Assembly: GCF_024343675.1 (NCBI RefSeq)
Contig: NZ_RJUD01000016.1
Location: 28,545 to 92,544 of the forward strand
Length of the DNA stretch: 64,000 nucleotides
From: Lacihabitans sp. CS3-21
Lineage (GTDB): Bacteria > Bacteroidota > Bacteroidia > Cytophagales > Spirosomataceae
Direction: 5' to 3'
This document shows positions 26,372-35,669 of this stretch, piece after piece. The notes under the pieces are model-generated. The model was not told the DNA's origin. It made no database searches and worked only from the letters and a program-made list of their open reading frames with translations. The number at the start of each line of letters is the position of its first letter. Position 1 is the first letter of the stretch. The position numbers and the translations under genes were made by a program.

Positions 26372-28798
26372 ATGGTTTCAAGAATATATACTATTTTAAT
26401 GCTTTTCATGCTCCACTTAACTGTTTTTTCTCAAAAATCGAGCATTATTGGAAAAGTATCAGACAGTTCAAAGCAAGATTTGGTCGGAGCGAATATCATC
26501 CTAAAAGGAACCGTAAGAGGAGTACAAACAAACAGCAATGGGGAATTCATCATTAAGGGATTAAATACTGGGAATTATACTTTGGTAGCCACTTTATTAG
26601 GTCTAAAGGCGAAAGAAACCAATATTTCTTTAGGAGAAAATGAGGTAAAAACAGTCAATTTTGAATTAGAAGATGAAACATATACTTTAAACGATATTCA
26701 GGTGGTAGCCAGTAGAGGTGTGAGAGGAAATGAGCATTTGGCTGAAATAGATAATTACACAATTAATGCAACGAAAAAAAATGAAGTCATAAAACTTGAT
26801 CATATCAATGCAAATTTGGCGATGAATAATAGCCGTCAGATTTTTAGTCGTACTCCTGGTATTTCTGTTTGGGAAAATGATGGTTCTGGAATTCAATTAT
26901 CCGTTGCTTCTCGCGGTTTGAGTCCAAATCGATCTTGGGAATTTAATGTTAGAATGAACGGCTATGACATTACGCCCGATCCAATGGGTTATCCAGAAGC
27001 CTATTATACGCCTCCTATGGAAGTGGTCGATCGCATCGAAATCGTTCGTGGAGCTTCTTCCTTGCAATATGGTCCTCAATTTGGTGGTTTGATGAATTTC
27101 GTACTGCGTAAGCCTGATATTTCTACCAGAATCACCGTCGAATCCCAGAATACTGTCGGTAGCAATGGCTTGTTTAGTACGTTTAATTATATAGGTGGGA
27201 CAGAAGGACGTTTGAGTTATACGGCTTATTATCAGAAACGTTTCGGTGATGGCTGGAGAGACAACAGTTATTATAACACTGACCATGCTCATGCTGAATT
27301 GAGTTATGCAATTACAAATAAGTTTAAAATAGGAGCGGAAGTAACTTATATGACCTATAAAAGCCAACAAGCTGGTGGTTTGACTGACGCTCAGTTTGCT
27401 CAAGATGCTCGTCAGAGTGTAAGAAGCAGAAACTGGTTCAGCACGCCGTGGTTAGTACCTTCTGTTTCGGCTGAGTATATTTTCACTGAGAAAACAAAAT
27501 TAAGTTGGAAAGCATTTGGTGTTGTAGCAGAGCGTAGCAGCGTTGGAAATGTTGCAGCTATTACGGCAGTTGATAATTTCTCTTCAAGTCGCCAAGTTGA
27601 TAGAGATTATTACAATAATTTTGGTTCGGAACTTAGATTTATTACTGACTATAAGTTTTTGGGGATGAATAACACAGTGGCCAGTGGTTTACGCTACTAC
27701 AATGGTAATATCGACCGTCAGCAGCAAGGTAAAGGCTCAACAAGTATGGATATGGAATTTAGTGTCGAAGGTGAATATCCGCGTGATTTAAACTTCAATA
27801 ATATCAACAAAGCAGCTTATTTTGAAAATATTTTTAGATTTTCAAAAAGGTTTTTGATGACAGCTGGAGCAAGGTTGGAAAACATCAATTCTATTATGCA
27901 GGGGCGTTTTAGTTTGTCTAATGGGCAAGCCAATAATTTAACACCTATTACCCGTGAGCGTAGCTTTTTATTATTCGGTGGTGGTGCTGAATATCATCTC
28001 ACTTCGCAAACGGAGTTTTATTCTAACATTTCACAAGCTTATCGCCCAGTTTTGATTTCAGACTTAACTCCTCCTGCTACAACTGATGTTATTGATGAAA
28101 ACCTTCAAGATGCTCGTGGTTATAATTTTGACTTTGGGTATCGAGGCAAAGTGGGGAATTATCTAAACTTTGATATTGATTATTTCTACGTAAATTATAA
28201 TAATCGCATCGGTACAATTACACAAACCAATGCCTCAAATCAGCGTTACCAATTCCGTACAAATTTAGGTCGCTCAATTAGTCAAGGTTTTGAAGGTTAT
28301 GTAGAATTTGACCCCGTAACAGCTTTCTTCAAAACTTCTAAAATTGGTTATGTAAGTATATTTACTTCTTTGGCATATATTGATGCTACTTATAGAGACT
28401 TCAAAACTACTTCTGTAGTGAATGGTCAGGTGGTTGAAGGAAACTTATCAGGAAAAAGAGTAGAAAATGCTCCGCGTAAAATCAATCGTTTTGGAATTAC
28501 TTATAACAAAAAAGGTTTTTCTATGACTTGGCAAATGAGCGATATAGGCAAAGCCTATGCCGATGCTTCAAATACCGAAACTGCCAATTCTGCCGCTACA
28601 ACGGGTCTTATTCCAGCTTATTCCGTGCAGGATCTTTCAGCAAGTTTCAAATTTTTGAAACATTATAATGTGAAAGCAGGTGTAAATAACCTAACAGACG
28701 AACGATATTTCACACGTAGAGCTGGTGGCTACCCAGGACCAGGTATTCTACCAGCAGATGGCCGGACCTTCTATCTCTCAGCCGGTATCAAATTCTAA
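26372..28798 (+). CDS. TonB-dependent receptor, ferric-chelate type (FecA-like)
   Basis: 808 residues. Signal peptide (about 1-21), then a carboxypeptidase-regulatory-like domain (SSIIGKVSDSSKQDLVGANIILKGT). The plug domain contains RTPGISVWENDGSGIQLSVASRG and VDRIEIVRGASSLQYGPQFGGLMNFVLR, a pattern typical of FecA/iron-citrate-like receptors. The barrel ends in LSAGIKF with C-terminal Phe. It is predicted to import a ferric chelate across the outer membrane. First gene of a four-gene operon ending in a Fur-family regulator; a hairpin lies after its stop codon, so downstream transcription may be partly attenuated. Confidence 0.88.
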   Translation: MVSRIYTILMLFMLHLTVFSQKSSIIGKVSDSSKQDLVGANIILKGTVRGVQTNSNGEFIIKGLNTGNYTLVATLLGLKAKETNISLGENEVKTVNFELEDETYTLNDIQVVASRGVRGNEHLAEIDNYTINATKKNEVIKLDHINANLAMNNSRQIFSRTPGISVWENDGSGIQLSVASRGLSPNRSWEFNVRMNGYDITPDPMGYPEAYYTPPMEVVDRIEIVRGASSLQYGPQFGGLMNFVLRKPDISTRITVESQNTVGSNGLFSTFNYIGGTEGRLSYTAYYQKRFGDGWRDNSYYNTDHAHAELSYAITNKFKIGAEVTYMTYKSQQAGGLTDAQFAQDARQSVRSRNWFSTPWLVPSVSAEYIFTEKTKLSWKAFGVVAERSSVGNVAAITAVDNFSSSRQVDRDYYNNFGSELRFITDYKFLGMNNTVASGLRYYNGNIDRQQQGKGSTSMDMEFSVEGEYPRDLNFNNINKAAYFENIFRFSKRFLMTAGARLENINSIMQGRFSLSNGQANNLTPITRERSFLLFGGGAEYHLTSQTEFYSNISQAYRPVLISDLTPPATTDVIDENLQDARGYNFDFGYRGKVGNYLNFDIDYFYVNYNNRIGTITQTNASNQRYQFRTNLGRSISQGFEGYVEFDPVTAFFKTSKIGYVSIFTSLAYIDATYRDFKTTSVVNGQVVEGNLSGKRVENAPRKINRFGITYNKKGFSMTWQMSDIGKAYADASNTETANSAATTGLIPAYSVQDLSASFKFLKHYNVKAGVNNLTDERYFTRRAGGYPGPGILPADGRTFYLSAGIKF

Positions 28799-28806
28799 TA
28801 CTCTCA

Positions 28807-28837
28807 AAGGAGAATTATTGAATTCTCCTTCTTTTTT
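28807..28837 (+). terminator. Intrinsic terminator or attenuator between two receptor genes
   Basis: A perfect 10-bp stem (AAGGAGAATT at 28807-28816 with AATTCTCCTT at 28821-28830), a four-base loop, then CTTTTTT. It lies nine bases after the first receptor gene, inside the presumed iron operon. Confidence 0.85.
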
Positions 28838-28850
28838 AATCTATTGTTTA

Positions 28851-28865
28851 TAATTAGTCTAAATA
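28851..28865. promoter_or_regulatory. Second Fur-box-like 7-1-7 inverted repeat
   Basis: TAATTAGTCTAAATA has arms complementary at six of seven positions around a central T, and contains the perfect core TTAGTCTAA. It lies seven bases before the ATG of the second receptor. The 15 bases AGTCTAAATAAAAAT (28856-28870) recur unchanged at 26345-26359, just before the first receptor gene. Confidence 0.45.
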
Positions 28866-28871
28866 AAAATA

Positions 28872-31208
28872 ATGAAAAACCTAATATTACTATTCTTTGT
28901 TAGTCAATTTGCTCTTGCTCAAACCTCTATCATAAAAGGTAAAATCAGTACTTCAGATGGAAAACCGGCTGAATTTGTAAATATCAGTTTGAAAGGAACT
29001 TCCAAAGGAACCATTGCTGACGAAGAGGGAAATTACAGTTTAAACAATCTTAAAGCTGGTTCTTACAACTTGCTTGCCAGTTTTGTAGGCCTCAAGTCTA
29101 AATCCGAAAAAGTTGAACTCAAAGATAATGAGATTCTCACACTCAATTTTAGCTTGGAAGAAGACGCCAATCAATTACAAGAACTATTGGTTATAGCCAA
29201 TCCAAGTAAATATGTTACAGATTATCCTTCTATTTCTTTACGATTGAAAACTCCGCTTCTTGAAATACCTCAAAATATCCAAGTAATTACTCGTCAAATT
29301 CTACAAGAACAGCAAATTTTTGATATGCAAGAGGGTGTAATTCGAAATGTAAGTGGTGCTACCCGCTCCGAGCATTGGGAAAATTATGCCAGAATTGTGA
29401 TGCGAGGCTCTAGAATAGCAGCTTTCAGAAACGGCATGAATGTGACCGAAACTTGGGGTCCTTTAAATGAAGATATGAGCATGGTGGAGCGTATAGAATT
29501 CGTAAAAGGACCTGCTGGTTTTATGTTGGCAAGTGGTGAGCCAAGCGGATTTTATAATGTTGTAACTAAAAAACCTACTGGCATTACAAAGTCCGAAGTT
29601 GGAATGACCATCGGTAGTTTTGGCACCTACAGGAATACTTTAGATTTTGATGGATTGTTGAGTAAAGATGGTAAAATTCAGTATAGATTAAACCTGATGG
29701 GACAATCCAAAGGTACGCATCGCAAATTCGAGTTTAACAACAGAGTTTCTGTTGCCCCGGTTTTGAAATTCCAGATTAATCCAAGAACTTCATTAACTAC
29801 AGAATACACTTATCAATATGTAAACATGTCACCGCTGGGTTCAGCATATGTCTACACATCAGACGGTCTGGGTACGCTTCCAAAAGGATTTTCTACTTTG
29901 GAATCTAATATGACACCAACCAAAATCAACGATCACTCCTTTATTACCACCCTTTCTCACAGTATCAACGACAACTGGAAACTTACAGGTCAATTGGCTT
30001 ATTTACAGTTTAATCAGCTAGGCAGCAGTCTTTGGCCTAGTAGCATAAGTGGCGACACGCTCAAAAGAGCAGAGTCTGTTTGGGATATTTTAGGGCAAAT
30101 ACGAGTTGGACAATTTTTTGTGAATGGGGATGCGTTTACTGGAAAAATAAAACACAGAATATTGGCTGGTGTGGATATGGGTGACAAAGACTTTTATCAT
30201 GATTGGAATCAGGGAGGGGCCATTGTGGGTTCATCTCCTTTTATTGTTACTCAACCAGTTTATGGTCAAGTTCCTGCCACTGCATATCCAGTTTATAACA
30301 GAATATTGGGTGTAAAACAAAGAGGTGTACATTACAAAAATGTTTACACGGCATTGTATGCACAAGACGAAATCAGACTCTTGAAGGATAAACTAAGGTT
30401 AACATTGGCAGGAAGATACACTACCGCGGGAGACGAAGACCCATGGTCAGGCTCTGTAGATGCTGGTAAATTCACACCCAGAGTTGGGCTTAGCTATTCA
30501 CTGAATAAAAACACAAGTCTTTATGCCGTTGTGGATGAATCTTTTATCCCTCAAGCAGGTGCCACGTTTGAAGGCAAAGAATTTGACCCAATTACTGGAA
30601 CAAACAAAGAACTTGGGGTAAAAAGAGAATGGCTCAATGGCCGTTGGACAGCTTCGGCTTCGGTATATCAAATCACCAAAAATAATGTACTTAAAGGTGA
30701 TCCAAATCATCAGTTTTTCTCTATTCAGCTTGGACAAACACAAACTTCTGGAATAGAATTTGACCTAAGAGGACAATTGTTTAGTGGGCTCGATGTAACC
30801 CTAAACTATGCCTATACCGATGGAAAAGTAACAAAAGATACCGACGGAAACCAAGTAAATTCACAAATACCTGGAACAGACAAAAGCATTGCCAATGCAT
30901 GGCTGAGCTATAGAGTACCCACAGGAAAAGTTGAAGGCTTGGGCTTTTCCTTCGGTGCATCTCATGCGGCAGGTCGTTCTGCTTGGTATGCTGAATACGA
31001 TAAATCTATAGATCCAAGTATGCCAGCCTACACCAGATTTGATGCAGCTACATCATATCAATTTGGCAAATTTGGGGTGGCCGTAAATGCTAATAACTTA
31101 TTCAATGCGGATGTGTTTTCAGGAGCGTATTATTCTTGGAGCAAGTTCTATTATTACCAAACAGAGGCCCATAGAAACTATCGTTTGAGCATCAATTATA
31201 AATTTTGA
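28872..31208 (+). CDS. TonB-dependent siderophore receptor
   Basis: 778 residues. Signal peptide (about 1-16), carboxypeptidase-regulatory-like domain (TSIIKGKISTSDGKPAEFVN), then a plug with LLEIPQNIQVITRQILQEQQ and MVERIEFVKGPAGFMLASGEPSGFYNVVTKKPT. This is the block of FhuA/FoxA/FpvA-type siderophore receptors. The barrel ends YRLSINYKF with C-terminal Phe. It should import a ferric hydroxamate or similar siderophore using TonB. The PepSY membrane protein gene follows after five bases, supporting a shared function in iron release. Confidence 0.9.
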   Translation: MKNLILLFFVSQFALAQTSIIKGKISTSDGKPAEFVNISLKGTSKGTIADEEGNYSLNNLKAGSYNLLASFVGLKSKSEKVELKDNEILTLNFSLEEDANQLQELLVIANPSKYVTDYPSISLRLKTPLLEIPQNIQVITRQILQEQQIFDMQEGVIRNVSGATRSEHWENYARIVMRGSRIAAFRNGMNVTETWGPLNEDMSMVERIEFVKGPAGFMLASGEPSGFYNVVTKKPTGITKSEVGMTIGSFGTYRNTLDFDGLLSKDGKIQYRLNLMGQSKGTHRKFEFNNRVSVAPVLKFQINPRTSLTTEYTYQYVNMSPLGSAYVYTSDGLGTLPKGFSTLESNMTPTKINDHSFITTLSHSINDNWKLTGQLAYLQFNQLGSSLWPSSISGDTLKRAESVWDILGQIRVGQFFVNGDAFTGKIKHRILAGVDMGDKDFYHDWNQGGAIVGSSPFIVTQPVYGQVPATAYPVYNRILGVKQRGVHYKNVYTALYAQDEIRLLKDKLRLTLAGRYTTAGDEDPWSGSVDAGKFTPRVGLSYSLNKNTSLYAVVDESFIPQAGATFEGKEFDPITGTNKELGVKREWLNGRWTASASVYQITKNNVLKGDPNHQFFSIQLGQTQTSGIEFDLRGQLFSGLDVTLNYAYTDGKVTKDTDGNQVNSQIPGTDKSIANAWLSYRVPTGKVEGLGFSFGASHAAGRSAWYAEYDKSIDPSMPAYTRFDAATSYQFGKFGVAVNANNLFNADVFSGAYYSWSKFYYYQTEAHRNYRLSINYKF

Positions 31209-31213
31209 ATTAC

Positions 31214-32329
31214 ATGACTCTCAATAAAATTATCCAAAAAATTCACCTCTGGCTCGGTTTATCCACTGGGCTGGTGGTGTTTATAATTAGCATAACAGGC
31301 TGCATTTACGCATTTCAGCAAGAAATTCAGGATGCCACTCAACCATTTAGGTTTTCGAAGATTGAAAACAAACCCATTTTACCTCCCTCTATTTTTGAGC
31401 AACAAGCACGAAGGACTTTGCCCCATGCACATCTTCATGCCATCAATTATCCTGCCCCAGGCCGTAATGTGGAAGCCATTTTTTATAGTTTCGAGCCAGA
31501 GCATTATTATATCATCTACATGAACCCTTACACTGCCAAGGTTTTGGAGGTGGTCAACATGGAGAATAGATTTTTTCATTGGATTCTGGATGGTCACTTT
31601 TACCTATGGTTACCGCCAAAAATAGGCCAGCCACTTACTTCTTATGCCACATTGTTGTTTGTTTTCATGATTTTTTCGGGTATCTTTTTGTGGTGGCCAA
31701 AAAACAAATCAGCTGCCCGCCAACGTTTTTGGTTTCGCTGGAAAGACATCACCAAATGGAAACGTAAAAATTATGACCTACACAATATTTTAGGATTTTA
31801 TAGTTCGTTTTTGCTGCTCATTATTGCTATAACAGGTATTTTCTTCGGAATCCAGTGGTTTACATACATAATTTACAAAGCAGCTGGGGGCGAAAAAAAA
31901 CTTTTGTTCACTGAACCTGTTTCACAGAGAGCGATTAAGACAAATTTTAAAAAGCCAGCCACAGATTTGGTTTGGGAAAAAATGAAAATAGAGCATCCAG
32001 ATGCAGTTTCACTTGAAATACATACCATAGAGCCTGCCTCAGCCATTGGAGCAAATGTAAATACCAAAGAAGGCGTTTTTTGGAGTATCGATTACAGATA
32101 TTTCGATCAATATACTTTAAAAGAAATCCATACGGATACTATATATGGAAGACTAAAAGATGCGGATACGGCAGACAAACTCATCAGGATGACGTATGAT
32201 ATTCATACTGGTGGAATCTTAGGCTTTACAGGAAAAGTATTGGCATTTTTGTTTTCTTTGGTGGCAGCGAGTTTGCCAGTAACTGGTTTTTTGATATGGT
32301 GGGGTAAACAAAAAAAGAACAAATTATGA
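31214..32329 (+). CDS. PepSY-associated membrane protein, likely siderophore-iron reductase
   Basis: 371 residues from the ATG at 31214 (a TTG at 31205 would overlap the receptor stop). Four membrane helices are visible: about 15-35 (LVVFIISITGCIYAF), about 140-165, about 190-215 (FLLLIIAITGIFFGIQW) and a last one near 340-365. Large periplasmic loops between them contain PepSY-type repeats. Conserved His residues in IHLWLGL, FHWILDGHFYLWL, DLHNILGFY and DIHTGG could bind haem. Proteins of this PiuB/FpvG-like family reduce ferric siderophores at the inner membrane. Its last codon overlaps the fur-like gene by four bases. Confidence 0.85.
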   Translation: MTLNKIIQKIHLWLGLSTGLVVFIISITGCIYAFQQEIQDATQPFRFSKIENKPILPPSIFEQQARRTLPHAHLHAINYPAPGRNVEAIFYSFEPEHYYIIYMNPYTAKVLEVVNMENRFFHWILDGHFYLWLPPKIGQPLTSYATLLFVFMIFSGIFLWWPKNKSAARQRFWFRWKDITKWKRKNYDLHNILGFYSSFLLLIIAITGIFFGIQWFTYIIYKAAGGEKKLLFTEPVSQRAIKTNFKKPATDLVWEKMKIEHPDAVSLEIHTIEPASAIGANVNTKEGVFWSIDYRYFDQYTLKEIHTDTIYGRLKDADTADKLIRMTYDIHTGGILGFTGKVLAFLFSLVAASLPVTGFLIWWGKQKKNKL

Positions 32330-32778
32330 ATGACGAAATTCTTATAAAAGCACAAAGGATTCTCGATAAAAAAATTGAGGAAAAAGGATTAAGGAAAACC
32401 CAAGAACGGTACAAGATTTTGGCGGAAATTTATCAGCGTGAGGACCACGTAGAAATAGACGAGCTTTACCATGACATCATCATTCATAAATTCAATATCA
32501 GTAAAGCCACGGTATATAATACACTCGAGTTGCTGGTAGAAATTGGTCTTGTAACCAAGCATCAGTTTGGCATCAAACACGCCGCAAGATATGAAAAAGC
32601 TTTCGGCCGAAAGCAACACAGTCATTTGATTTGCATTGACTGCAACAGAGTCTTTGAATTTTGTGACCCACGTCTGCAAAACATTCAAAATACACAAGAA
32701 GAATTTAGCGGTTTGGAAATAAAAGAACATTCACTGACCTTCTATGCCAAATGCCAAAGAAAAGAATGCCAAAAGTAG
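32326..32778 (+). CDS. Fur-family metal-responsive transcription regulator
   Basis: 150 residues. The N-terminal winged helix (KTQERYKILAEIYQREDHVEIDELYHDIIIHKFNISKATVYNTLELL) is typical of Fur. The metal sites are visible as HSHLICIDCNRVFEF and the C-terminal CQRKECQK, which together supply the CxxC...CxxxxC structural zinc site, and H-rich residues between. Position at the end of an iron-uptake operon suggests an iron-sensing Fur, but Zur or PerR roles are not excluded by sequence alone. Translation is coupled to the PepSY gene by the ATGA overlap at 32326-32329. Confidence 0.92.
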   Translation: MNDEILIKAQRILDKKIEEKGLRKTQERYKILAEIYQREDHVEIDELYHDIIIHKFNISKATVYNTLELLVEIGLVTKHQFGIKHAARYEKAFGRKQHSHLICIDCNRVFEFCDPRLQNIQNTQEEFSGLEIKEHSLTFYAKCQRKECQK

Positions 32779-32852
32779 ATATCGAATTTTATTTATTTTT
32801 TCGAGAAAAACCAGTCCGATAAATCAAACTTTTTTCCAAACTTTCTGAGAAA

Positions 32853-33449
32853 TCACTCTTCAGTTTGTTTTGCCAAGATTCCCCTATCTACGCTTTCATT
32901 TAGGAGGTTTTTTGCATAATTCCAAATGGAGGTAGAACCATTTTTAATGGCTTTTTTCTTTTCATAAACTTTTTCGTAACTGACACCAAATTCCGCCCAA
33001 GTGCCGCCATTATTTGAAGTATTCTGCAATAAGGGTTCCAATCTATCCATCGATTTGGCAAATTTGGCCTCATCGGAAGTTCCTTCTTCAAATTCTTCCC
33101 AAATGGTTATAAACTCCTCTGCTTGTTCCGCAGGTAAAATTCCAAATATTCTTTTGGCTGCTAAAAGCTCTTCTTCGGTGTTTGAATGACTCTTTGTGGT
33201 ATCGTATATAAAAGTGTCACCTGCATCTATTTCAACAATATCATGGATTAAAACCATCTTCAAGACCTTAAGAATATCTATGGGTTTATCTGAATGTTCG
33301 GCCAAAACTAAGGCCATCATCGCCAAATGCCAGCTGTGCTCCGCATCATTTTCGTGCCTGTCGCTATGGAATAACTTGGTTTTACGTTGAATGAATTTCA
33401 GCTTATCTATTTCTTTTATGAAGCTTATTTGTTTGAGTAAATTATCCAT
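32853..33449 (-). CDS. HD-domain hydrolase, YfbR/HDDC2-like 5'-deoxynucleotidase
   Basis: 198 residues. The HD signature is complete: His in SDRHENDAEHSWHLAMMALVLAEH (about 28-50), the HD pair in LIHDIVEIDAGDT (about 69-81) and a later Asp. This arrangement is that of the YfbR/HDDC2 group, which dephosphorylates deoxynucleoside 5'-monophosphates with a divalent metal. The cytosolic protein has no signal peptide. It lies 33 bases downstream of the antiporter gene on the same strand, so a shared transcript is possible. Confidence 0.85.
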   Translation of the reverse strand: MDNLLKQISFIKEIDKLKFIQRKTKLFHSDRHENDAEHSWHLAMMALVLAEHSDKPIDILKVLKMVLIHDIVEIDAGDTFIYDTTKSHSNTEEELLAAKRIFGILPAEQAEEFITIWEEFEEGTSDEAKFAKSMDRLEPLLQNTSNNGGTWAEFGVSYEKVYEKKKAIKNGSTSIWNYAKNLLNESVDRGILAKQTEE

Positions 33450-33482
33450 GTATAATTTTTTTTAGCCCGCTGATTTGCGAAT

Positions 33483-34676
33483 TTAAATATCCGCCTCTAC
33501 GGTTTTTTCAAGCGTTTTAGTTTTATTAGACATTAAGCCTATCATCATTAAAATGGCTGTCAAAATGATAACCTGTAAGATTAACGACTTATTGGCCAAT
33601 GATGTTACTTGATTAATAGGTATCGATAAAAATAAGAGGATGGTAATCAAACCTCGTGGGGCAATAAATAGTAGTGGCTTGATATTCTGATTGAAAAGTT
33701 TTAAAAATATAAACCTTAAAACTAAAATCGAAAGGGTAATCGCGACCGCCCAAATTATGGTTTCTTGGTTAATCAATTCATGGGTTTCAATTAAATAACC
33801 AAACAGCAAAAAAAAGAGAGATCTAATCAGAAAAGCGGTTTCGGAGGTCAATTCTTTGAATTTATGCACTTCTTTGTTTAAGTTTTCAGGCTGAAGTTTT
33901 TGTATAAATTTGTAGTTTTTGAGTTCGTCTAAATTGCCAATAAACAATCCGAAAAGGAGAATAAAGATTAATCCTGGTAAATGATATATTTTTGAAACCG
34001 CATATATCAAAACAATGATCAGAATAATAGGCAAGAATTTTACATGATGTTTGATTTTACTCAAAAGAAACGCCAATCCTATGGTAGCCACAAATGTGAC
34101 CAATAAAATAATCAATAATTCTATAATAAAATGTCCTACAGATGGTGTTCCAATGTTATCGTTCAGCGTTATAAAATTAAAAAATATCACTCCAAAAATA
34201 TCAGATAAACTACTTTCGTAGGTGATGAATTCTTTGTCTTTCGAAATCAGATTTTGAACACTCGGAATGGCTATTGCACTACTAATTACGCCAAAAGGAA
34301 TGGCATTGGCGAGGCCGTCTTTAAAAGAAATATGCCCAAAATATTGAAAAACAGCTGCAAGTCCAAAACAAAACAATAGCATGGGTAAGAAGGAAATAAG
34401 GACAGTTTTACCGATGAAGCCTAGTTTTGATTTATTTAACTCCAGTTCCAAAGAACCTTCTAAAACAATTAATATTAGCCCAACCGTACCCAAAATCGGA
34501 AGAATTGAAGATAAATCTGGGACATTAAGCTGAAAAAAAACAGCCCCTTGCCTGACCAGCCATCCAACTGTAAGTAAAAGAATGACCGAAGGAATTTTTG
34601 TTTTAGACGAACTAATATCAAATACATATGCCAAGAGAAGTAGTACACAAATAGATATAATTATGGTTGTAGTCAT
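33483..34676 (-). CDS. Cation:proton antiporter (CPA family)
   Basis: 397 residues with about twelve hydrophobic segments throughout. The typical sodium/hydrogen exchanger pattern is seen: a GLILIVLEGSLELE segment, the discontinuous-helix region with NAIPFGVISSAIAIPSV, and late helices ending in FIAPRGLITILLFLSIP. The protein should exchange Na+ or K+ for H+ across the inner membrane. No regulatory TrkA-N domain is present, in contrast to KefB/C. Upstream lies a 296-base AT-rich gap. Confidence 0.85.
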   Translation of the reverse strand: MTTTIIISICVLLLLAYVFDISSSKTKIPSVILLLTVGWLVRQGAVFFQLNVPDLSSILPILGTVGLILIVLEGSLELELNKSKLGFIGKTVLISFLPMLLFCFGLAAVFQYFGHISFKDGLANAIPFGVISSAIAIPSVQNLISKDKEFITYESSLSDIFGVIFFNFITLNDNIGTPSVGHFIIELLIILLVTFVATIGLAFLLSKIKHHVKFLPIILIIVLIYAVSKIYHLPGLIFILLFGLFIGNLDELKNYKFIQKLQPENLNKEVHKFKELTSETAFLIRSLFFLLFGYLIETHELINQETIIWAVAITLSILVLRFIFLKLFNQNIKPLLFIAPRGLITILLFLSIPINQVTSLANKSLILQVIILTAILMMIGLMSNKTKTLEKTVEADI

Positions 34677-34972
34677 TTGGCATTTATTTTTAGATTAAGC
34701 CACTTAAATGGCATTTTTTAGATCGAAAGAGGTCAGGACCTAATTGTTCCTCTGAATGGTCAATATCCCTTTTTTATTTTGTTGAAATCTTTAAGAAACT
34801 TAAAAACGATAGCAGCAAAACCAAATAAATGATGCTTCAAAACCTATTTAGAATTTTATCCAAGAAGTTACAGCTATAGGCATCTTATTTAACTATAACC
34901 TATTTATTAAATATTTTATTGAATTTTTTTTCATTTTTTTTCAAAAAGATCAACATTGGCCACATGTAAAAA
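34677..34972. other. AT-rich gap upstream of the antiporter gene
   Basis: No open frame worth calling. Two small marks are visible: a near-perfect palindrome GCCACTTAAATGGC (34699-34712) 23 bases upstream of the antiporter start, possibly an operator, and GGTCAGGACC (34731-34740), which recalls the outer arms of the hairpin repeat at 18.8-20.2 kb but lacks its middle. Confidence 0.3.
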
Positions 34973-35338
34973 TTACTGTCCTCTCAGGATCTTTTCCATT
35001 TTACGACCATTCGCCAATTCATCTACCAATTTGTCTAAATATCTCACCTTTTGTGTCAATGGATTTTCAATTTCCTCAATGCGATAGCCGCAAATCATAC
35101 CGGTTATCAGGCTTGCATTCGGGTGTAAATTGGCCTCAGCAAAGAAAGTTTCAAAAGTAACTTTCGCCTCGATTAATTCTTGAATTTTAGCATCATCAAA
35201 GCCAGTCAGCCAAGTTATAACACGGTGCAATTCTTCTACAGTCTTACCTTTTCTAACGACTTTTGTCACATAATGTGGATAAACAGATGCAAACGTCATA
35301 CTGGCCATTCGTTGATTATGCGTTTCGGAGGTGTTCAT
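34973..35338 (-). CDS. DUF2200 family protein
   Basis: 121 residues. The sequence HNQRMASMTFASVYPHYVTKVVRKGKTVEELHRVITWLTGFD is characteristic of DUF2200, a small cytosolic family found in many bacteria. No catalytic residues are known, though the conserved Tyr/His and basic patch near residues 20-30 and the C-terminal helix (DKLVDELANGRKMEKILRGQ) are typical. It stands alone between a long repeat-rich gap and the antiporter upstream region. Confidence 0.85.
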   Translation of the reverse strand: MNTSETHNQRMASMTFASVYPHYVTKVVRKGKTVEELHRVITWLTGFDDAKIQELIEAKVTFETFFAEANLHPNASLITGMICGYRIEEIENPLTQKVRYLDKLVDELANGRKMEKILRGQ

Positions 35339-35564
35339 ATTGAGCTTTTTTGAGGTTTTTCTATCAACTAATTTTAATATAAATATAAATGATTAGGATT
35401 TATTTTAATCATTTTTTTGTGGGAGATTCTTTTCTATTGCGTTTGCTTCGGGTTGTGTCAATGTTCCTTAGCAAGTTACTTATATTTTCTTTTGCTTGGG
35501 TATTTATTAAGATTCCTATTTCTTTAATTCTATATTTTTGATCTAAAATTTCTTGATACAAAAA

Positions 35565-35640
35565 CAAAAAAATCCCCAGCAAAAAGCCAGGGATTCTTTA
35601 AAAAAATAAATTCAGAAATATTACTTCCCATCTTGCTAAA
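35565..35640 (-). repeat. Relic copy of the aconitase 3' end and its terminator
   Basis: These bases align over ~75 positions with 36148-36228: the same AATCCCCAGC...GCCAGGGATT hairpin with its A-run, then an ATATTACTT segment and CTTGCT that correspond to the last codons of aconitase. On the minus strand the copy reads Q-D-G-K-stop where aconitase has Q-A-G-K-stop, preceded by a TAG. The copy of the hairpin (AATCCC at 35571-35576, GGGATT at 35590-35595) could still end transcription of the pseudogene. Confidence 0.6.
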
Positions 35641-35669
35641 CCAGCAGATTTGTATTTGAACTTTGAAAA

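Noticed and set aside
34731..34740. GGTCAGGACC as another hairpin-repeat copy
   Set aside because: Only the outer arms match and the middle ten bases are missing; too short to assign.
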